Assembly: GCF_000281955.1 (NCBI RefSeq)
Contig: NZ_AKKF01000008.1
Coordinates: 26,688-90,687 of the forward strand
Origin: Caulobacter sp. AP07
GTDB taxonomy: Bacteria > Pseudomonadota > Alphaproteobacteria > Caulobacterales > Caulobacteraceae
Length of the DNA: 64,000 nt
Direction: 5' to 3'
The notes under the pieces were generated by a model. It had not been told where the DNA came from. It saw only the letters and a list, made by a program, of their open reading frames with translations, and searched no databases. The position numbers were made by a program, and so were the translations under genes. Shown here in pieces: positions 19,035 to 27,782 of this stretch; the stretch's first letter is position 1; every line of letters begins with the position of its first letter.

Positions 19035-19922
19035 TCAGTTCGCGTCGACGCCCAACTCCACGGCGATGGCGCGCAGGGCCCGGATCAGGGCGCTGCGCCG
19101 GCGCTCCTGCTGGCAGACCAGATAACCGCGCAGGGGCTGCTCGCGCACCAGGCCGCTGAGGGGGCGGTAGGCGATGCGCGGGTCGGGCGGGCATTCGGAC
19201 GAGAAGAACGCGCTGACGCCCAGGCCCAGGGCGACCGCCTCGCGGATGGTCTCGCGGCTCTGCAGTTCGAGGGTGTCGGTCGGCTCGACCTCGGCCGCGG
19301 CGAGCGCCTGTTCGGTGAAGGCCCGGGTCTTGGAACTCGGCTCGCGGATCAGCAAGGTCGCCTCGGCCAGCCAGGCGATCGGCGTCGTCTCGGCCTGGGT
19401 CCAGGCGTGATCGCTGGGCATCGCCATCCACAGGCTGTCGGTAAAGAGCGGGTCGTAGGTGAACTGGCCGTCGGCCGGAGGGTCGCTGGCGATCGCCGCG
19501 TCGATCTCCGAGTCCCCCAGCCAGCGCATGACCTGGCGGGCGTTGCCCATCCGGACCTGGACGGTGGAGCCGGGATTCTCGCGGCGAAAGTGCGCGACCA
19601 TGCGGGCGGCCTGGGGCGGGCAGTCGGAGCCGAGGCGCAGCGAGCCTCCAGCCAGGCTGGTGGCCTCGCCCAGCATGTCGTCGACGTCGGCCGCCGCCGA
19701 GAACAGGCGCTCGGTCAGGGCCAGCAGGTCGCGTCCGGCGTTCGACAGCTTCAGCGGCGAGCGGCGGCTTTCGAACAGGCTGACGCCGTGACGCTCCTCC
19801 AGCGCCTTCAGCTGCTGAGACAAGGTCGGCTGAGCGACGTTGAGGCGCCGCGCGGCGCGGGTGACGCCGCCTTCCAGGGCGATGGCGTGGAAGGCGCGCA
19901 GATGCTGGAAATTGGCGGCCAT
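19035..19922 (-). CDS. LysR-family regulator of aminophosphonate catabolism
   Basis: This is a LysR transcription factor of 295 residues from the ATG at 19922. The longer frame from 19991 would add a non-conserved tail running into the operator region. The N-terminal helix-turn-helix is FHAIALEGGVTRAARRLNVAQPTLSQQLKALEE with flanking positions typical of the family (quoted in parts: GGVTRAARRLNVAQ, PTLSQQLKALEE). The effector domain follows from about residue 90 (SLRLGSDCPPQAARMV). Together with its divergent position to a phnX operon it fits the aminoethylphosphonate-associated LysR clade (TIGR03339-like). It probably activates the downstream operon when an aminophosphonate or its catabolite is present. 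Confidence 0.85.
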   Translation of the reverse strand: MAANFQHLRAFHAIALEGGVTRAARRLNVAQPTLSQQLKALEERHGVSLFESRRSPLKLSNAGRDLLALTERLFSAAADVDDMLGEATSLAGGSLRLGSDCPPQAARMVAHFRRENPGSTVQVRMGNARQVMRWLGDSEIDAAIASDPPADGQFTYDPLFTDSLWMAMPSDHAWTQAETTPIAWLAEATLLIREPSSKTRAFTEQALAAAEVEPTDTLELQSRETIREAVALGLGVSAFFSSECPPDPRIAYRPLSGLVREQPLRGYLVCQQERRRSALIRALRAIAVELGVDAN

Positions 19923-19960
19923 GACAGGGACGTGACTAGACGATCGCCGTGACGGGGCCG

Positions 19961-20005
19961 TGACGGTCAAACCGTCATCAACGCCGTCCATAGGCGGCGC
20001 CTATG
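19961..20005. promoter_or_regulatory. Two 17-base palindromes between lysR and the TonB receptor
   Basis: TGACGGT-CAA-ACCGTCA (19961-19977) and CATAGGC-GGC-GCCTATG (19989-20005) are both perfect 7-3-7 inverted repeats. Their centres are 28 bases apart. The pairing of two sites in a divergent LysR promoter is the usual layout for LysR binding, but the two sequences differ, so one may serve another factor. Confidence 0.55.
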
Positions 20006-20109
20006 TGCCGCATACAACCAAACGCTTGGCCGACAGACCATCCGGCGCCCCATGAAGCCGTCCGGCGAGGCGGCGATGCGCCCCCGCTCACGGACATCAG
20101 GGGAAACCG

Positions 20110-22557
20110 ATGAAACCCGAATTCAGGACGCTGCTCTGCTACGGCGCGGCGGCGATGGCGCTGGCCGGCGGTCAGGCATGGGCCGAGGAAACGACCGCCA
20201 AGGACGCCGCGCCCAGCGACGCCAGCATGGTCGACGAGGTCGTCGTCACCTCCGCGACGGTGGCGCGCGGCAACACCATCGTCTCCAACCGGACCATCGC
20301 CGCCCAGCCGGCGGCGATGAACATCATCAACGCCATCCAGGACGTGCCGGGCGTGTCCATCCGCGGATCGGACGCCTTCAACGCCGATCCGTGGACCTAC
20401 GGCGTCAACATCCGCGGCTTCGACGTCAACCTGCGCTCGTCGAAGATCGGCCAGACCATCGACGACATGCCCGCCTACAACGCCTCGTACTATCTGGGCG
20501 GCGCGCCGGCCCAGAAGTTCCTGATGAACGAAACGGTCGACCACATCCAGATCGACCAGGGCACGACCAGCGTCGGCTCGGCCTCGGCCTCGGCCCTGGG
20601 CGGCACCATCGCCTATGTCACGCGCGACCCGAAGGAAGAGGCCGGCGGCCTGATCTCGGTCAGCGTCGGCGACAACGACGCCCGTCGCTACGCCGGGGTC
20701 TATGACACCGGCCGGATCTTCGGCAACACCCGCGCCTATGCCGGCGTCGCCCGCTTCACGGCCTGCCGCTGGGTCCACAGCTGCAGCGACGGCAGCGGCG
20801 CCGACGAGTGGCACGCCGAGGCCAAGTCGGTCAGCGAGTTCGACAAGCTGACCGTCACCGCGCGCCTGTCCTACGACAAGGCGGTCGATGACCCGCTGAT
20901 CGAGGCCTCGCGGAAATTCCTGGACGCCACCACCGCCGGCGACGCCTCGGTCCCGGCCTGGACCGGCACGACCCCGGCCGGCGTCAACGAGAACTGGGCC
21001 CACGCCTGGTCGGCGCACCGCGAGAACACGCTGGGCTACGTCAAGTTCGACTACGCCGTGAACGACGCGGTCAAGCTCGAGGTCGCGCCCTACTACCATC
21101 ACCAGAAGGGGCAGGGCGACTGGGCGCCGCCCTATCAGCAGATCGCGCTGGACCCGACCCTGACCCGCACCATCACCGGCGGCACCGCGCCGGGCGCCAG
21201 CCGCAAGAAGGCCTATTACGGCTGGACCGACAGCGCCGGCCGCCAGCGCGTCGTGGTCAAGGGCGTCGACTACACCGACATCGACGGAACCAAGATCAAC
21301 GCGTCGCTCTGCTATAATCCCGACGGCTCGGTGATCGCCACCTGCACGCCGCTCCAGACCTATCGCACCAGCCTCTACGAGCACGACCGCTACGGCTTCA
21401 CCTCGAAGGGCGACTTCACCTTCGGCCAGCACCAGGTGCAGGTCGGGGCCTGGTACGAGGAGCTGGACCGCGACTTTGGCCGCGCCTGGCGCCAGATCGT
21501 CGATATCCGCAAAGGGCCGGCCTATTACACAAGCCCCCAGCTGATCGACTTCCAACAGCACTTCAAGACCAAGCAGTGGAAGCTGCACGCGATGGACAGC
21601 TGGACCCTGGGCGACCTGACCCTGACCGGCGGCGTCCAGAAGTACCTGATCGACATCGACGGCGAGACCGAGGGCTGGGACGCCTACGGCAAGCCGGTGG
21701 CGCCGCTGAAGACCAGCCTGAACGCCGACTCCGACCTGCTGTTCAGCGTCGGGGCGCTCTACAAGGTCAACGCCGGCCTGCAGGCCTTCGCCGGCTTCTC
21801 GCAGAACTACGGCGCGGTGGGTGACTGGGCGCTGGAGAAGACCCAGACCGACACCTCCAAGCTGAAGTCTTCGGTGGCCAACGACTACGAGGCCGGCCTG
21901 CGCTATCGCGGCCCGCGCCTTTCGGCCCAGGTCACCGCCTATTTCATCGACTACGAGCACGCGATCACCTTCTACTCGGCCGACTTCATTTCGGGCGGGC
22001 CGTCGGGTTCCACCGGCGGCATCAACTACACCGCGGGCACCTCGGGGGCTTACGCCAACGCCGGCAAGGGCATCGAGAGCAAGGGCGTCGAGGCCAGCGT
22101 CAACTTCGACCTGACCGACGAGCTTGGCCTGTTCGGCGCTCTGACGCTGAACGACTCCACCTACAAGGCGGGGTTCCTGGGCGGCACCGCCAACGCCGGC
22201 ACCGACAAGCCCGTCAAGGCCGGCAACGACGTGCCGGGCGCTCCGACCACCCTGGTCTCGCTGGGCGCGGACTACAGCCACGAAAACTTCCGGGCCGGCG
22301 TTCGGGCCAAGTACACCGGCAAGACCGCCGGCGACGCGCCCAACACGCCCAACCTCTACCTGCCGGCCTATACGCTGGTGGACCTGTCGGCCGGTTACCG
22401 CCTGCCCTTGGAGGGCGGTCGCAACGCCGACCTGCAGCTGAACGTCACCAATCTGTTCGATGAGAAGTACATCGGCGGCATGCTGGACGAGTTCACCCAG
22501 CTCTACACGCGCGGCGCGCCGCGCACCGTCTCGGCGACCCTGAGCTTCAGCTTCTAG
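20110..22557 (+). CDS. TonB-dependent receptor of the aminophosphonate locus
   Basis: This is an outer-membrane active transporter of 815 residues powered by TonB-ExbBD. It has a signal peptide (LLCYGAAAMALAGGQAWA), a TonB box (DEVVVTSA, about residue 42), a plug domain (about 60-170; DVPGVSIRGSDAF, VNIRGFDVNLRSSK, IQIDQGTTSVGSASA) and a 22-strand barrel ending ATLSFSF with terminal Phe. The extracellular CRWVHSCSD pair could form a disulfide. AGGGGAAA precedes the ATG. It is the first gene of an operon with an FAD amine oxidase, phnX and an MFS carrier, so the inferred cargo is an aminophosphonate or a larger phosphonate-bearing molecule. Confidence 0.9.
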   Translation: MKPEFRTLLCYGAAAMALAGGQAWAEETTAKDAAPSDASMVDEVVVTSATVARGNTIVSNRTIAAQPAAMNIINAIQDVPGVSIRGSDAFNADPWTYGVNIRGFDVNLRSSKIGQTIDDMPAYNASYYLGGAPAQKFLMNETVDHIQIDQGTTSVGSASASALGGTIAYVTRDPKEEAGGLISVSVGDNDARRYAGVYDTGRIFGNTRAYAGVARFTACRWVHSCSDGSGADEWHAEAKSVSEFDKLTVTARLSYDKAVDDPLIEASRKFLDATTAGDASVPAWTGTTPAGVNENWAHAWSAHRENTLGYVKFDYAVNDAVKLEVAPYYHHQKGQGDWAPPYQQIALDPTLTRTITGGTAPGASRKKAYYGWTDSAGRQRVVVKGVDYTDIDGTKINASLCYNPDGSVIATCTPLQTYRTSLYEHDRYGFTSKGDFTFGQHQVQVGAWYEELDRDFGRAWRQIVDIRKGPAYYTSPQLIDFQQHFKTKQWKLHAMDSWTLGDLTLTGGVQKYLIDIDGETEGWDAYGKPVAPLKTSLNADSDLLFSVGALYKVNAGLQAFAGFSQNYGAVGDWALEKTQTDTSKLKSSVANDYEAGLRYRGPRLSAQVTAYFIDYEHAITFYSADFISGGPSGSTGGINYTAGTSGAYANAGKGIESKGVEASVNFDLTDELGLFGALTLNDSTYKAGFLGGTANAGTDKPVKAGNDVPGAPTTLVSLGADYSHENFRAGVRAKYTGKTAGDAPNTPNLYLPAYTLVDLSAGYRLPLEGGRNADLQLNVTNLFDEKYIGGMLDEFTQLYTRGAPRTVSATLSFSF

Positions 22558-22568
22558 GCCGCCACCGG

Positions 22569-22604
22569 CCGCGCGGGGGTCCCGACCCCTGGATCCCCGC
22601 GCGG
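22569..22604 (+). other. Intercistronic hairpin after the TonB receptor
   Basis: CCGCGCGGGG (22569-22578) pairs perfectly with CCCCGCGCGG (22595-22604) around a 16-base loop. There is no T-tract, so it more likely limits read-through or stabilises the receptor mRNA than acts as a full terminator. Confidence 0.6.
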
Positions 22605-22657
22605 TCGCCTCCCATTGTGAAGACGCCGTCTCCTCGGACGGCAAAGGACCAGAGATC

Positions 22658-23794
22658 GTGTCGGAAAAGCATTTCGATCTGGCCGTGGTCGGCGCGGGCA
22701 TTGTGGGACTGGCCCACGCCCTGGCGGCCGCCCGGCTCGGCAAGCGCGTGGTGGTGATCGATCGCGACGCCCAGGCCAATGGCGCCTCGGTGCGCAACTT
22801 CGGTTTCGTGACGGTCACGGGCCAGGCGCGTGGCGAGGTCTGGCGCCGGGCGCGCCGCACCAGCGCCATCTGGGACGAGGTCGCGCTCGCGGCCGGCATT
22901 CCGGTCGTCCAGCGCGGCCTGACCCTGCTGGCCCAGCGACCCGAGGCCCGCACCGTGCTGGAAGCCTTTCTCGACACCGAGATGGGCGAAGGCTGCGGAT
23001 GGCTGGACGCCGACCAGCTCGACGGACGCTTGCCGAACGGCGCGCGCGGGCAGGGGGCCTTGACCAGCACGACCGACCTGCGCGTGGAGTCCCGAGAGGC
23101 CATCCCTCGGCTGGCCGGTTGGCTGGAAGCGGTCCATGGCGTGACCTTTCTGCGCGGCGTCGCGGTGCGCGGCGTGGAAACCGGCCGTCTGGAGACCTCG
23201 GACGGCGATGTCCGGGCCGAGGCCGTGGTGGTCTGTCCCGGCGACGACCTCTGCACGCTGTTCCCCGACCAGTTCGCCCAGGCGCTGGTGACCCGATGCA
23301 AGCTGCAGATGTTGCGTCTGGCCGATCCCGGCTGGCGGCTGCCGGCTCCGGTGATGTCGGATCTGAGCCTGGTGCGCTACCTGGGCTATGCCGACCTGCC
23401 GCAGGCCGGGCCGCTGTTGCGGCGGCTTGAGGCCGAGCAGCCCGAACACCTGGAGCACGGCGTCCACCTGATCGTGGTGCAGAGCGCCGACGGTTCGCTG
23501 GTGGTCGGCGACAGCCACCACTATGCCGCCACGCCCGATCCCTTCGCTCATGAGCACGTCGACCAGCTGATCCTCGACGAGTTCGCCGCGGTGTTCGGCC
23601 AGGCCCCGCCGCCGGTGGTCGAGCGCTGGACCGGGACCTACGCCTCGGCGCGCGGCCACAGCCTGGTGGAGGCGCCGATGCGCCACGTCCGTCTGGTGAC
23701 GGTGACCAGCGGCTCGGGCGCCTCGACCGCCTTCGCCCTGGCTGAAGACGTCATCGCCGGGCTTTATGACCTGAAGTCGGGAGTCGCCGCATGA
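22658..23794 (+). CDS. FAD-dependent oxidoreductase for aminophosphonates (TIGR03364-like)
   Basis: This is a 378-residue DAAO-fold flavoprotein. It has the dinucleotide-binding motif VVGAGIVGLAHALAAARLGK at the N-terminus and the acidic end of strand 2 (VVVIDRDAQANGASVRNFGF), where the family-specific RNFGF segment lies near the isoalloxazine. The GTG start at 22658 has AAAGGA upstream. It overlaps phnX by four bases (ATGA). Members in such clusters are thought to oxidise 2-aminoethylphosphonate, or N-methylated forms of it, to phosphonoacetaldehyde with release of the amine, replacing the transaminase PhnW, which is absent here. Family and role are well supported; the exact amine substrate is inference. 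Confidence 0.85.
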   Translation: MSEKHFDLAVVGAGIVGLAHALAAARLGKRVVVIDRDAQANGASVRNFGFVTVTGQARGEVWRRARRTSAIWDEVALAAGIPVVQRGLTLLAQRPEARTVLEAFLDTEMGEGCGWLDADQLDGRLPNGARGQGALTSTTDLRVESREAIPRLAGWLEAVHGVTFLRGVAVRGVETGRLETSDGDVRAEAVVVCPGDDLCTLFPDQFAQALVTRCKLQMLRLADPGWRLPAPVMSDLSLVRYLGYADLPQAGPLLRRLEAEQPEHLEHGVHLIVVQSADGSLVVGDSHHYAATPDPFAHEHVDQLILDEFAAVFGQAPPPVVERWTGTYASARGHSLVEAPMRHVRLVTVTSGSGASTAFALAEDVIAGLYDLKSGVAA

Positions 23795-24615
23795 GCCTGC
23801 AAGCCATCAGGGCCGTCGTCTTCGACTGGGCCGGCACGATGATCGATTTTGGCTGCCGCGCCCCGGTTGTCGCCTTGCGCCGGGTCTTCGCCGACGCCGG
23901 GGTGGAGATTACCGAGGCCGAGGCCCGGCTCGACATGGGCAAGGCCAAGCGCGACCATATCCGCGCGCTCCTGGCCCTGCCGCGCGTCGCCGACGCCTGG
24001 CGCGCGGTTCATGGCGCGGCCGGCGAAGCGGACGTCTCGCGCCTGCACGACGCGGTTGAGCCGATGATGCGCGCGGCGGCCAAGGACTGCGCGCGGCTGA
24101 TCCCTGGCGCGGCCGACTTGGCCGAACGACTGGGCGCGGCGGGCGTCAAGGTCGGCTCGTCCACCGGCTACACCCGCGCCATGATGGCCGACATCCTGCC
24201 GCTGGCCGCCGAACAGGGCTACGCGCCCCAGGTGGTGGTCTGCGCCGGCGAGACGCTGGAGGGACGGCCTTCGCCATTGATGATGTGGAAGGCCCTGGTC
24301 GAGCTGGGCGCCTGGCCGGCCGGCGCCTGCGTCAAAGTGGACGACGCCGTGGTCGGGATCGGCGAGGGCCTGGCCGCCGGAGCCTGGACCGTCGGGCTGT
24401 CGGCTTCGGGGAACGGAGTCGGGCTGTCGTGGGAGGCGCTGAACCTTCTGCCGGCTCCCGATCGCGAGCAGCGCATCGCCGCCGCGACCGAGGCGCTGCG
24501 CGAGGCCGGCGCGCACTACGTGGTGGAAACCGTCGCGGACCTGGGGCCGGTGCTGGAAGACATCGGCGCCCGGATCGCGGCGGGCGAGACGCCGGACGGG
24601 CGTGGCGCGCGATGA
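23791..24615 (+). CDS. phnX: Phosphonoacetaldehyde hydrolase PhnX
   Basis: PhnX cleaves the C-P bond of phosphonoacetaldehyde to acetaldehyde and phosphate. It is a 274-residue HAD enzyme with nucleophile Asp12 in VVFDWAGTMIDFGCRAP. Ala14 occupies the second HAD acid position, which marks phosphonatases off from phosphatases. The Schiff-base lysine lies in LDMGKAKRDHIRALL (Lys53, with Met49 and His56). Further HAD motifs are VGSSTGYTRAMM and VKVDDAVVGIGEG. All catalytic positions known from the Bacillus enzyme are present. It is coupled by ATGA overlaps to both neighbours. Confidence 0.96.
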   Translation: MSLQAIRAVVFDWAGTMIDFGCRAPVVALRRVFADAGVEITEAEARLDMGKAKRDHIRALLALPRVADAWRAVHGAAGEADVSRLHDAVEPMMRAAAKDCARLIPGAADLAERLGAAGVKVGSSTGYTRAMMADILPLAAEQGYAPQVVVCAGETLEGRPSPLMMWKALVELGAWPAGACVKVDDAVVGIGEGLAAGAWTVGLSASGNGVGLSWEALNLLPAPDREQRIAAATEALREAGAHYVVETVADLGPVLEDIGARIAAGETPDGRGAR

Positions 24616-25940
24616 CCGTCGGTGCGGGTCCTGTCACCCGTTGGCTGAGCCGGGCGCCGTCCTGGGTCTTCGCCCTCTACGGCGGGCTGGCGGCCTTCGC
24701 GGCCTATTTCGCCATGTACGCCTATCGCAAGCCGTTCACGGCGGCGAGCTACGCGCACGTGGCCGGTTGGCCCTTCGCCATCGATTTCAAGGTGGTGCTG
24801 GTGATCGCCCAGGTCGTCGGCTACGCGGCTTCCAAGATCATCGGTGTCAAGGTGATCTCGGAGATGCGGCCGGAACGGCGGCCCCTCGGCATTCTTCTGT
24901 TGATCGGCGGCGCTGAACTGTCGCTGCTGGCGTTCGCGCTCGCGCCTCCGGTGTTCGGACCTCTAGCCTTGTTCGCCAATGGCCTCGGCCTTGGCATGAT
25001 CTGGGGCCTGGTGTTCGGCTTCCTCGAAGGGCGGAGGCTGTCGGAAGTCCTGGGCGCCATGCTCTGCGCCAGCTTCATCCTGGCCTCCGGGGTGGTGAAG
25101 TCGGTGGGCAAGGCTTTGCTCCTGCACGGCGTCGACGACCGCTGGATGCCGGCCCTGACCGGCCTGATCTTCGCGCCGCTGCTGCTGGTCGCCGTGGCAG
25201 GCCTCGCGCAATTGCCGCCGCCCGACGCCGCCGACGAAGCCGCCCGCGTCAGGCGCGCCCCGATGACCGCCAAGGCCCGCGCCGCGCTCTTCGCCGCCCA
25301 CGCCCCGGCGCTGATCCTGCTGGTGGCGGTCTATGTGCTGCTGACCGCGCTGCGGGATTTCCGCGACAACTTCTCGGCCGAGATCTGGACCGAGCTCGGC
25401 TACAAGGACGCGGCCTCGATCTTCGCCCTGTCGGAAATCCCCGTGGCGGTCATCGTGCTGGTCGGCCTGTCCCTGTTGATGCGGGTGCGCGACAACCAGC
25501 GGGCCGTCGGCTTCAATCTCGGCTTCGTCGCCTTGGGCCTGGGGCTGCTCGGCGTTTCAACCCTGGGCCACCAGTTGGGCCTGCTGGGGCCGGTCGCCTG
25601 GATGATCGCGGTGGGGGCGGGCCTCTACATGGCCTACACCCCCTTCAACGGCGTGCTGTTCGACCGGATGATCGCCGCGACCGGCAGTGTCGGCACGGCG
25701 GGGTTCCTGATCTATGTCGCCGATTCCAGCGGCTATGTCGGCAGCGTCGTCCTGCTGCTGGTGCGCTCGTTCGCCAGCCTGGACCTGGCCTGGAGCGGCT
25801 TTCTCAGCGCCGCCGCCTATGTCACGTCCGTACTCGGACTGGTGGGAGTGTGCCTGGCCCGACAACTGCTGACCCATCGCGGAGGTCGCGCCGACGGGGC
25901 TCCAGCGCGACCGGTTCCGCGAACGGCCGATTTGTCGTGA
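24612..25940 (+). CDS. MFS-like inner-membrane transporter, DUF5690-type
   Basis: This is a 442-residue multi-helix protein starting at the ATG (24612) that overlaps the phnX stop. The N-terminus (WVFALYGGLAAFAAYFAMYA followed by YRKPFTAASY) resembles the glycerol-phosphate/hexose-phosphate antiporter branch of the MFS and the DUF5690 family. About 12 hydrophobic segments follow, with FGFLEGRRLSEVLGAML and MAYTPFNGVLFDRMIAA conserved in appearance. As the only inner-membrane transporter in a phosphonate operon it is the likely partner of the TonB receptor, bringing the aminophosphonate into the cytoplasm. The family is reasonably recognised; the substrate is inferred from context. Confidence 0.78.
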   Translation: MTVGAGPVTRWLSRAPSWVFALYGGLAAFAAYFAMYAYRKPFTAASYAHVAGWPFAIDFKVVLVIAQVVGYAASKIIGVKVISEMRPERRPLGILLLIGGAELSLLAFALAPPVFGPLALFANGLGLGMIWGLVFGFLEGRRLSEVLGAMLCASFILASGVVKSVGKALLLHGVDDRWMPALTGLIFAPLLLVAVAGLAQLPPPDAADEAARVRRAPMTAKARAALFAAHAPALILLVAVYVLLTALRDFRDNFSAEIWTELGYKDAASIFALSEIPVAVIVLVGLSLLMRVRDNQRAVGFNLGFVALGLGLLGVSTLGHQLGLLGPVAWMIAVGAGLYMAYTPFNGVLFDRMIAATGSVGTAGFLIYVADSSGYVGSVVLLLVRSFASLDLAWSGFLSAAAYVTSVLGLVGVCLARQLLTHRGGRADGAPARPVPRTADLS

Positions 25941-25959
25941 CCAAGGCGGAGGGCCGGGA

Positions 25960-27186
25960 TCAGCTCATGATCCCGACGAACACCGAGCTGGCGACGCAGA
26001 AGATCACGACCCCCAGCGGCGGGACTTTCCAGCGCTCCAGGAGCAGGTATGCGGTCGCCGCTATGGCGACGTCGCGCCCATCGCGGATGGAACTGGTCCA
26101 GACGGGGTCGTAGAGCGCCGCCGCCAGGACGCCGACCACGGCGGCGTTGATCCCGGCCAAGGCTCCCCTTGCCCCCGGGCGCCGGCTGATCCAGCTCCAG
26201 AGCGGCACCCCCGCCAGCACGATCAGCATGCCCGGGAGAAAGATGAAGAGGGTGGCGATCAGAGCCCACAGCGCCGCCACCGCGGCGCCATGCGGGGAAC
26301 CGGCCGCCGCGCCGAGATAGGTCGCGAAGGTGAACAGCGGGCCAGGGACGGCCTGGGCCGCGCCATAGCCGGCCAGGAACCGGTCTTCGGTCAGCCACCC
26401 CTGGGGAACCAGCGCGTCGTGCAGCAGCGGCAGGACCACGTGTCCGCCGCCGAACACCAGAGCGCCGGCCCGGTAGAAGACCCCCATCAGGTCGGTCGTC
26501 GAACCGGGCGCCAGGCTGCCCAGCCATGGCAGTCCGACGAGAAGCGCGACAAAGGCCGCGAATGCGCCGACCCCGACGCGTCGGCGCACGGGCAGGGCGG
26601 GCGGCGACGGGGGCAGGTCCACGCCGCGGCAGAACACGGCGCCGCCGACGGCGCCGAGCGCCAGCGCGCCCAGCTGCATGGCCGAGCCGCCGACCACGAG
26701 CAACAGGGCCGTGGCCGCGAGCGCCAGGCCGGCGCGGGGCAGGTCCGGGCACAGCTTGCGTCCCATGCTCCACACCGCCTGGGCGACGACCGCGACGGCG
26801 ACCAGCTTGAGGCCGTGCAAGCCCGCCAGCGTCAGCGGATCCTTCAGGCCTGGGGCGGCCAGGGCGAACAGATAGAGCGCCAGGGCCGATGGCAGGGTGA
26901 AGCCGATCCAGGCCGCGAGGGCGCCCAGCCATCCGGCGCGCTTGAGACCGATCAAGGCGCCGACCTGGCTGCTGGCCGGTCCGGGCAGCATCTGGCACAG
27001 CGCGACCAGGCCGGCGTATTCGTCCGCCGACAGCCATTGGCGGCGTTGGACATAGGCCCGTTCGAAATAGGCGAGGTGGGCGATGGGGCCGCCAAATGAC
27101 GTCAGCCCCAGGCCCAGCGAGACCCCCAGGACTTCCAAGGCTGATGGTCGGCGCGGACTCGGCGGGACCGGAGGCGCCGCCGTCAC
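25960..27186 (-). CDS. chrA: Chromate transporter ChrA
   Basis: ChrA exports chromate across the inner membrane. The 408-residue protein is a two-domain (duplicated) CHR member. The N-terminal half has LGLTSFGGPIAHLAYFERAY and LCQMLPGPASSQVGALIG; the C-terminal half repeats the pattern as FYRAGALVFGGGHVVLPLL and GAAQAVPGPLFTFATYLG. I chose the GTG at 27186, seven bases after the padR stop, because the longer frame would read through padR in another frame. The padR-chrA pairing indicates regulated expression. Confidence 0.9.
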   Translation of the reverse strand: MTAAPPVPPSPRRPSALEVLGVSLGLGLTSFGGPIAHLAYFERAYVQRRQWLSADEYAGLVALCQMLPGPASSQVGALIGLKRAGWLGALAAWIGFTLPSALALYLFALAAPGLKDPLTLAGLHGLKLVAVAVVAQAVWSMGRKLCPDLPRAGLALAATALLLVVGGSAMQLGALALGAVGGAVFCRGVDLPPSPPALPVRRRVGVGAFAAFVALLVGLPWLGSLAPGSTTDLMGVFYRAGALVFGGGHVVLPLLHDALVPQGWLTEDRFLAGYGAAQAVPGPLFTFATYLGAAAGSPHGAAVAALWALIATLFIFLPGMLIVLAGVPLWSWISRRPGARGALAGINAAVVGVLAAALYDPVWTSSIRDGRDVAIAATAYLLLERWKVPPLGVVIFCVASSVFVGIMS

Positions 27187-27193
27187 GCGCGGG

Positions 27194-27517
27194 TCACGGC
27201 TGGTCGACCGGCGCCGGGTCGTGAACCTCGCGCACCAGTTCGCGCACCCGCGCCTTGGCGACGGCCAGCGCTTCCAGCCCCAAGGGCGTGGCGCGGTAGA
27301 GCCGGCGGAACGTCCGCCCGATCTGTTCCTTGCGCGACGAGAGGTAGCCGTTGCGCTCCATCCCGTGCAGCATCGGATAGAGCGTGCCGGGGCTGAGCTT
27401 GTAGCCGTGATGGCCAAGCTCCTCGATCATCCATTGTCCATAGATCTCGCCGTCGGCGGCATGGTGCAGAACGTGCAGCCGGATCAGGCCGGCGAGAAGA
27501 TCGTGGTGCTCCAGCAC
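27194..27517 (-). CDS. PadR-family transcriptional regulator
   Basis: This is a 107-residue winged-helix protein of the short PadR-s2 type. It has LIRLHVLHHAADGEIYGQWM, the recognition region GYKLSPGTLYPMLHGMERNG and the wing YLSSRKEQ-RRLYRATPLG, then a dimerisation helix. It is upstream of and co-transcribed with chrA, so it most likely represses this pair. A small palindrome, ATCGA-AGA-TCGAT, at 27548-27560 just upstream is a weak operator candidate. Confidence 0.87.
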   Translation of the reverse strand: MLEHHDLLAGLIRLHVLHHAADGEIYGQWMIEELGHHGYKLSPGTLYPMLHGMERNGYLSSRKEQIGRTFRRLYRATPLGLEALAVAKARVRELVREVHDPAPVDQP

Positions 27518-27782
27518 GCAGGGTCATTCCGTTGCCGGCTCCACGAAATCGAAGATCGATAACGAGAGCCATGTGTAGGCGCGGTTGACGCCCTTGTCAC
27601 GACCCGTTCAAGCCGCTTGAGCGTTCGCGGATCATGCCCGCTGGTGAAGCCATCGCGATAGGCTAAGATTGTGAGGTGTTGGCGCGATCACCGAGGCGCG
27701 AGCGGCTGGCTTGCGACGGACGTTCAGCCGAGGTGACCGAACCAACGCCCTAGCGGGCGCCGAACGAGCGGGGCAGGCCACG

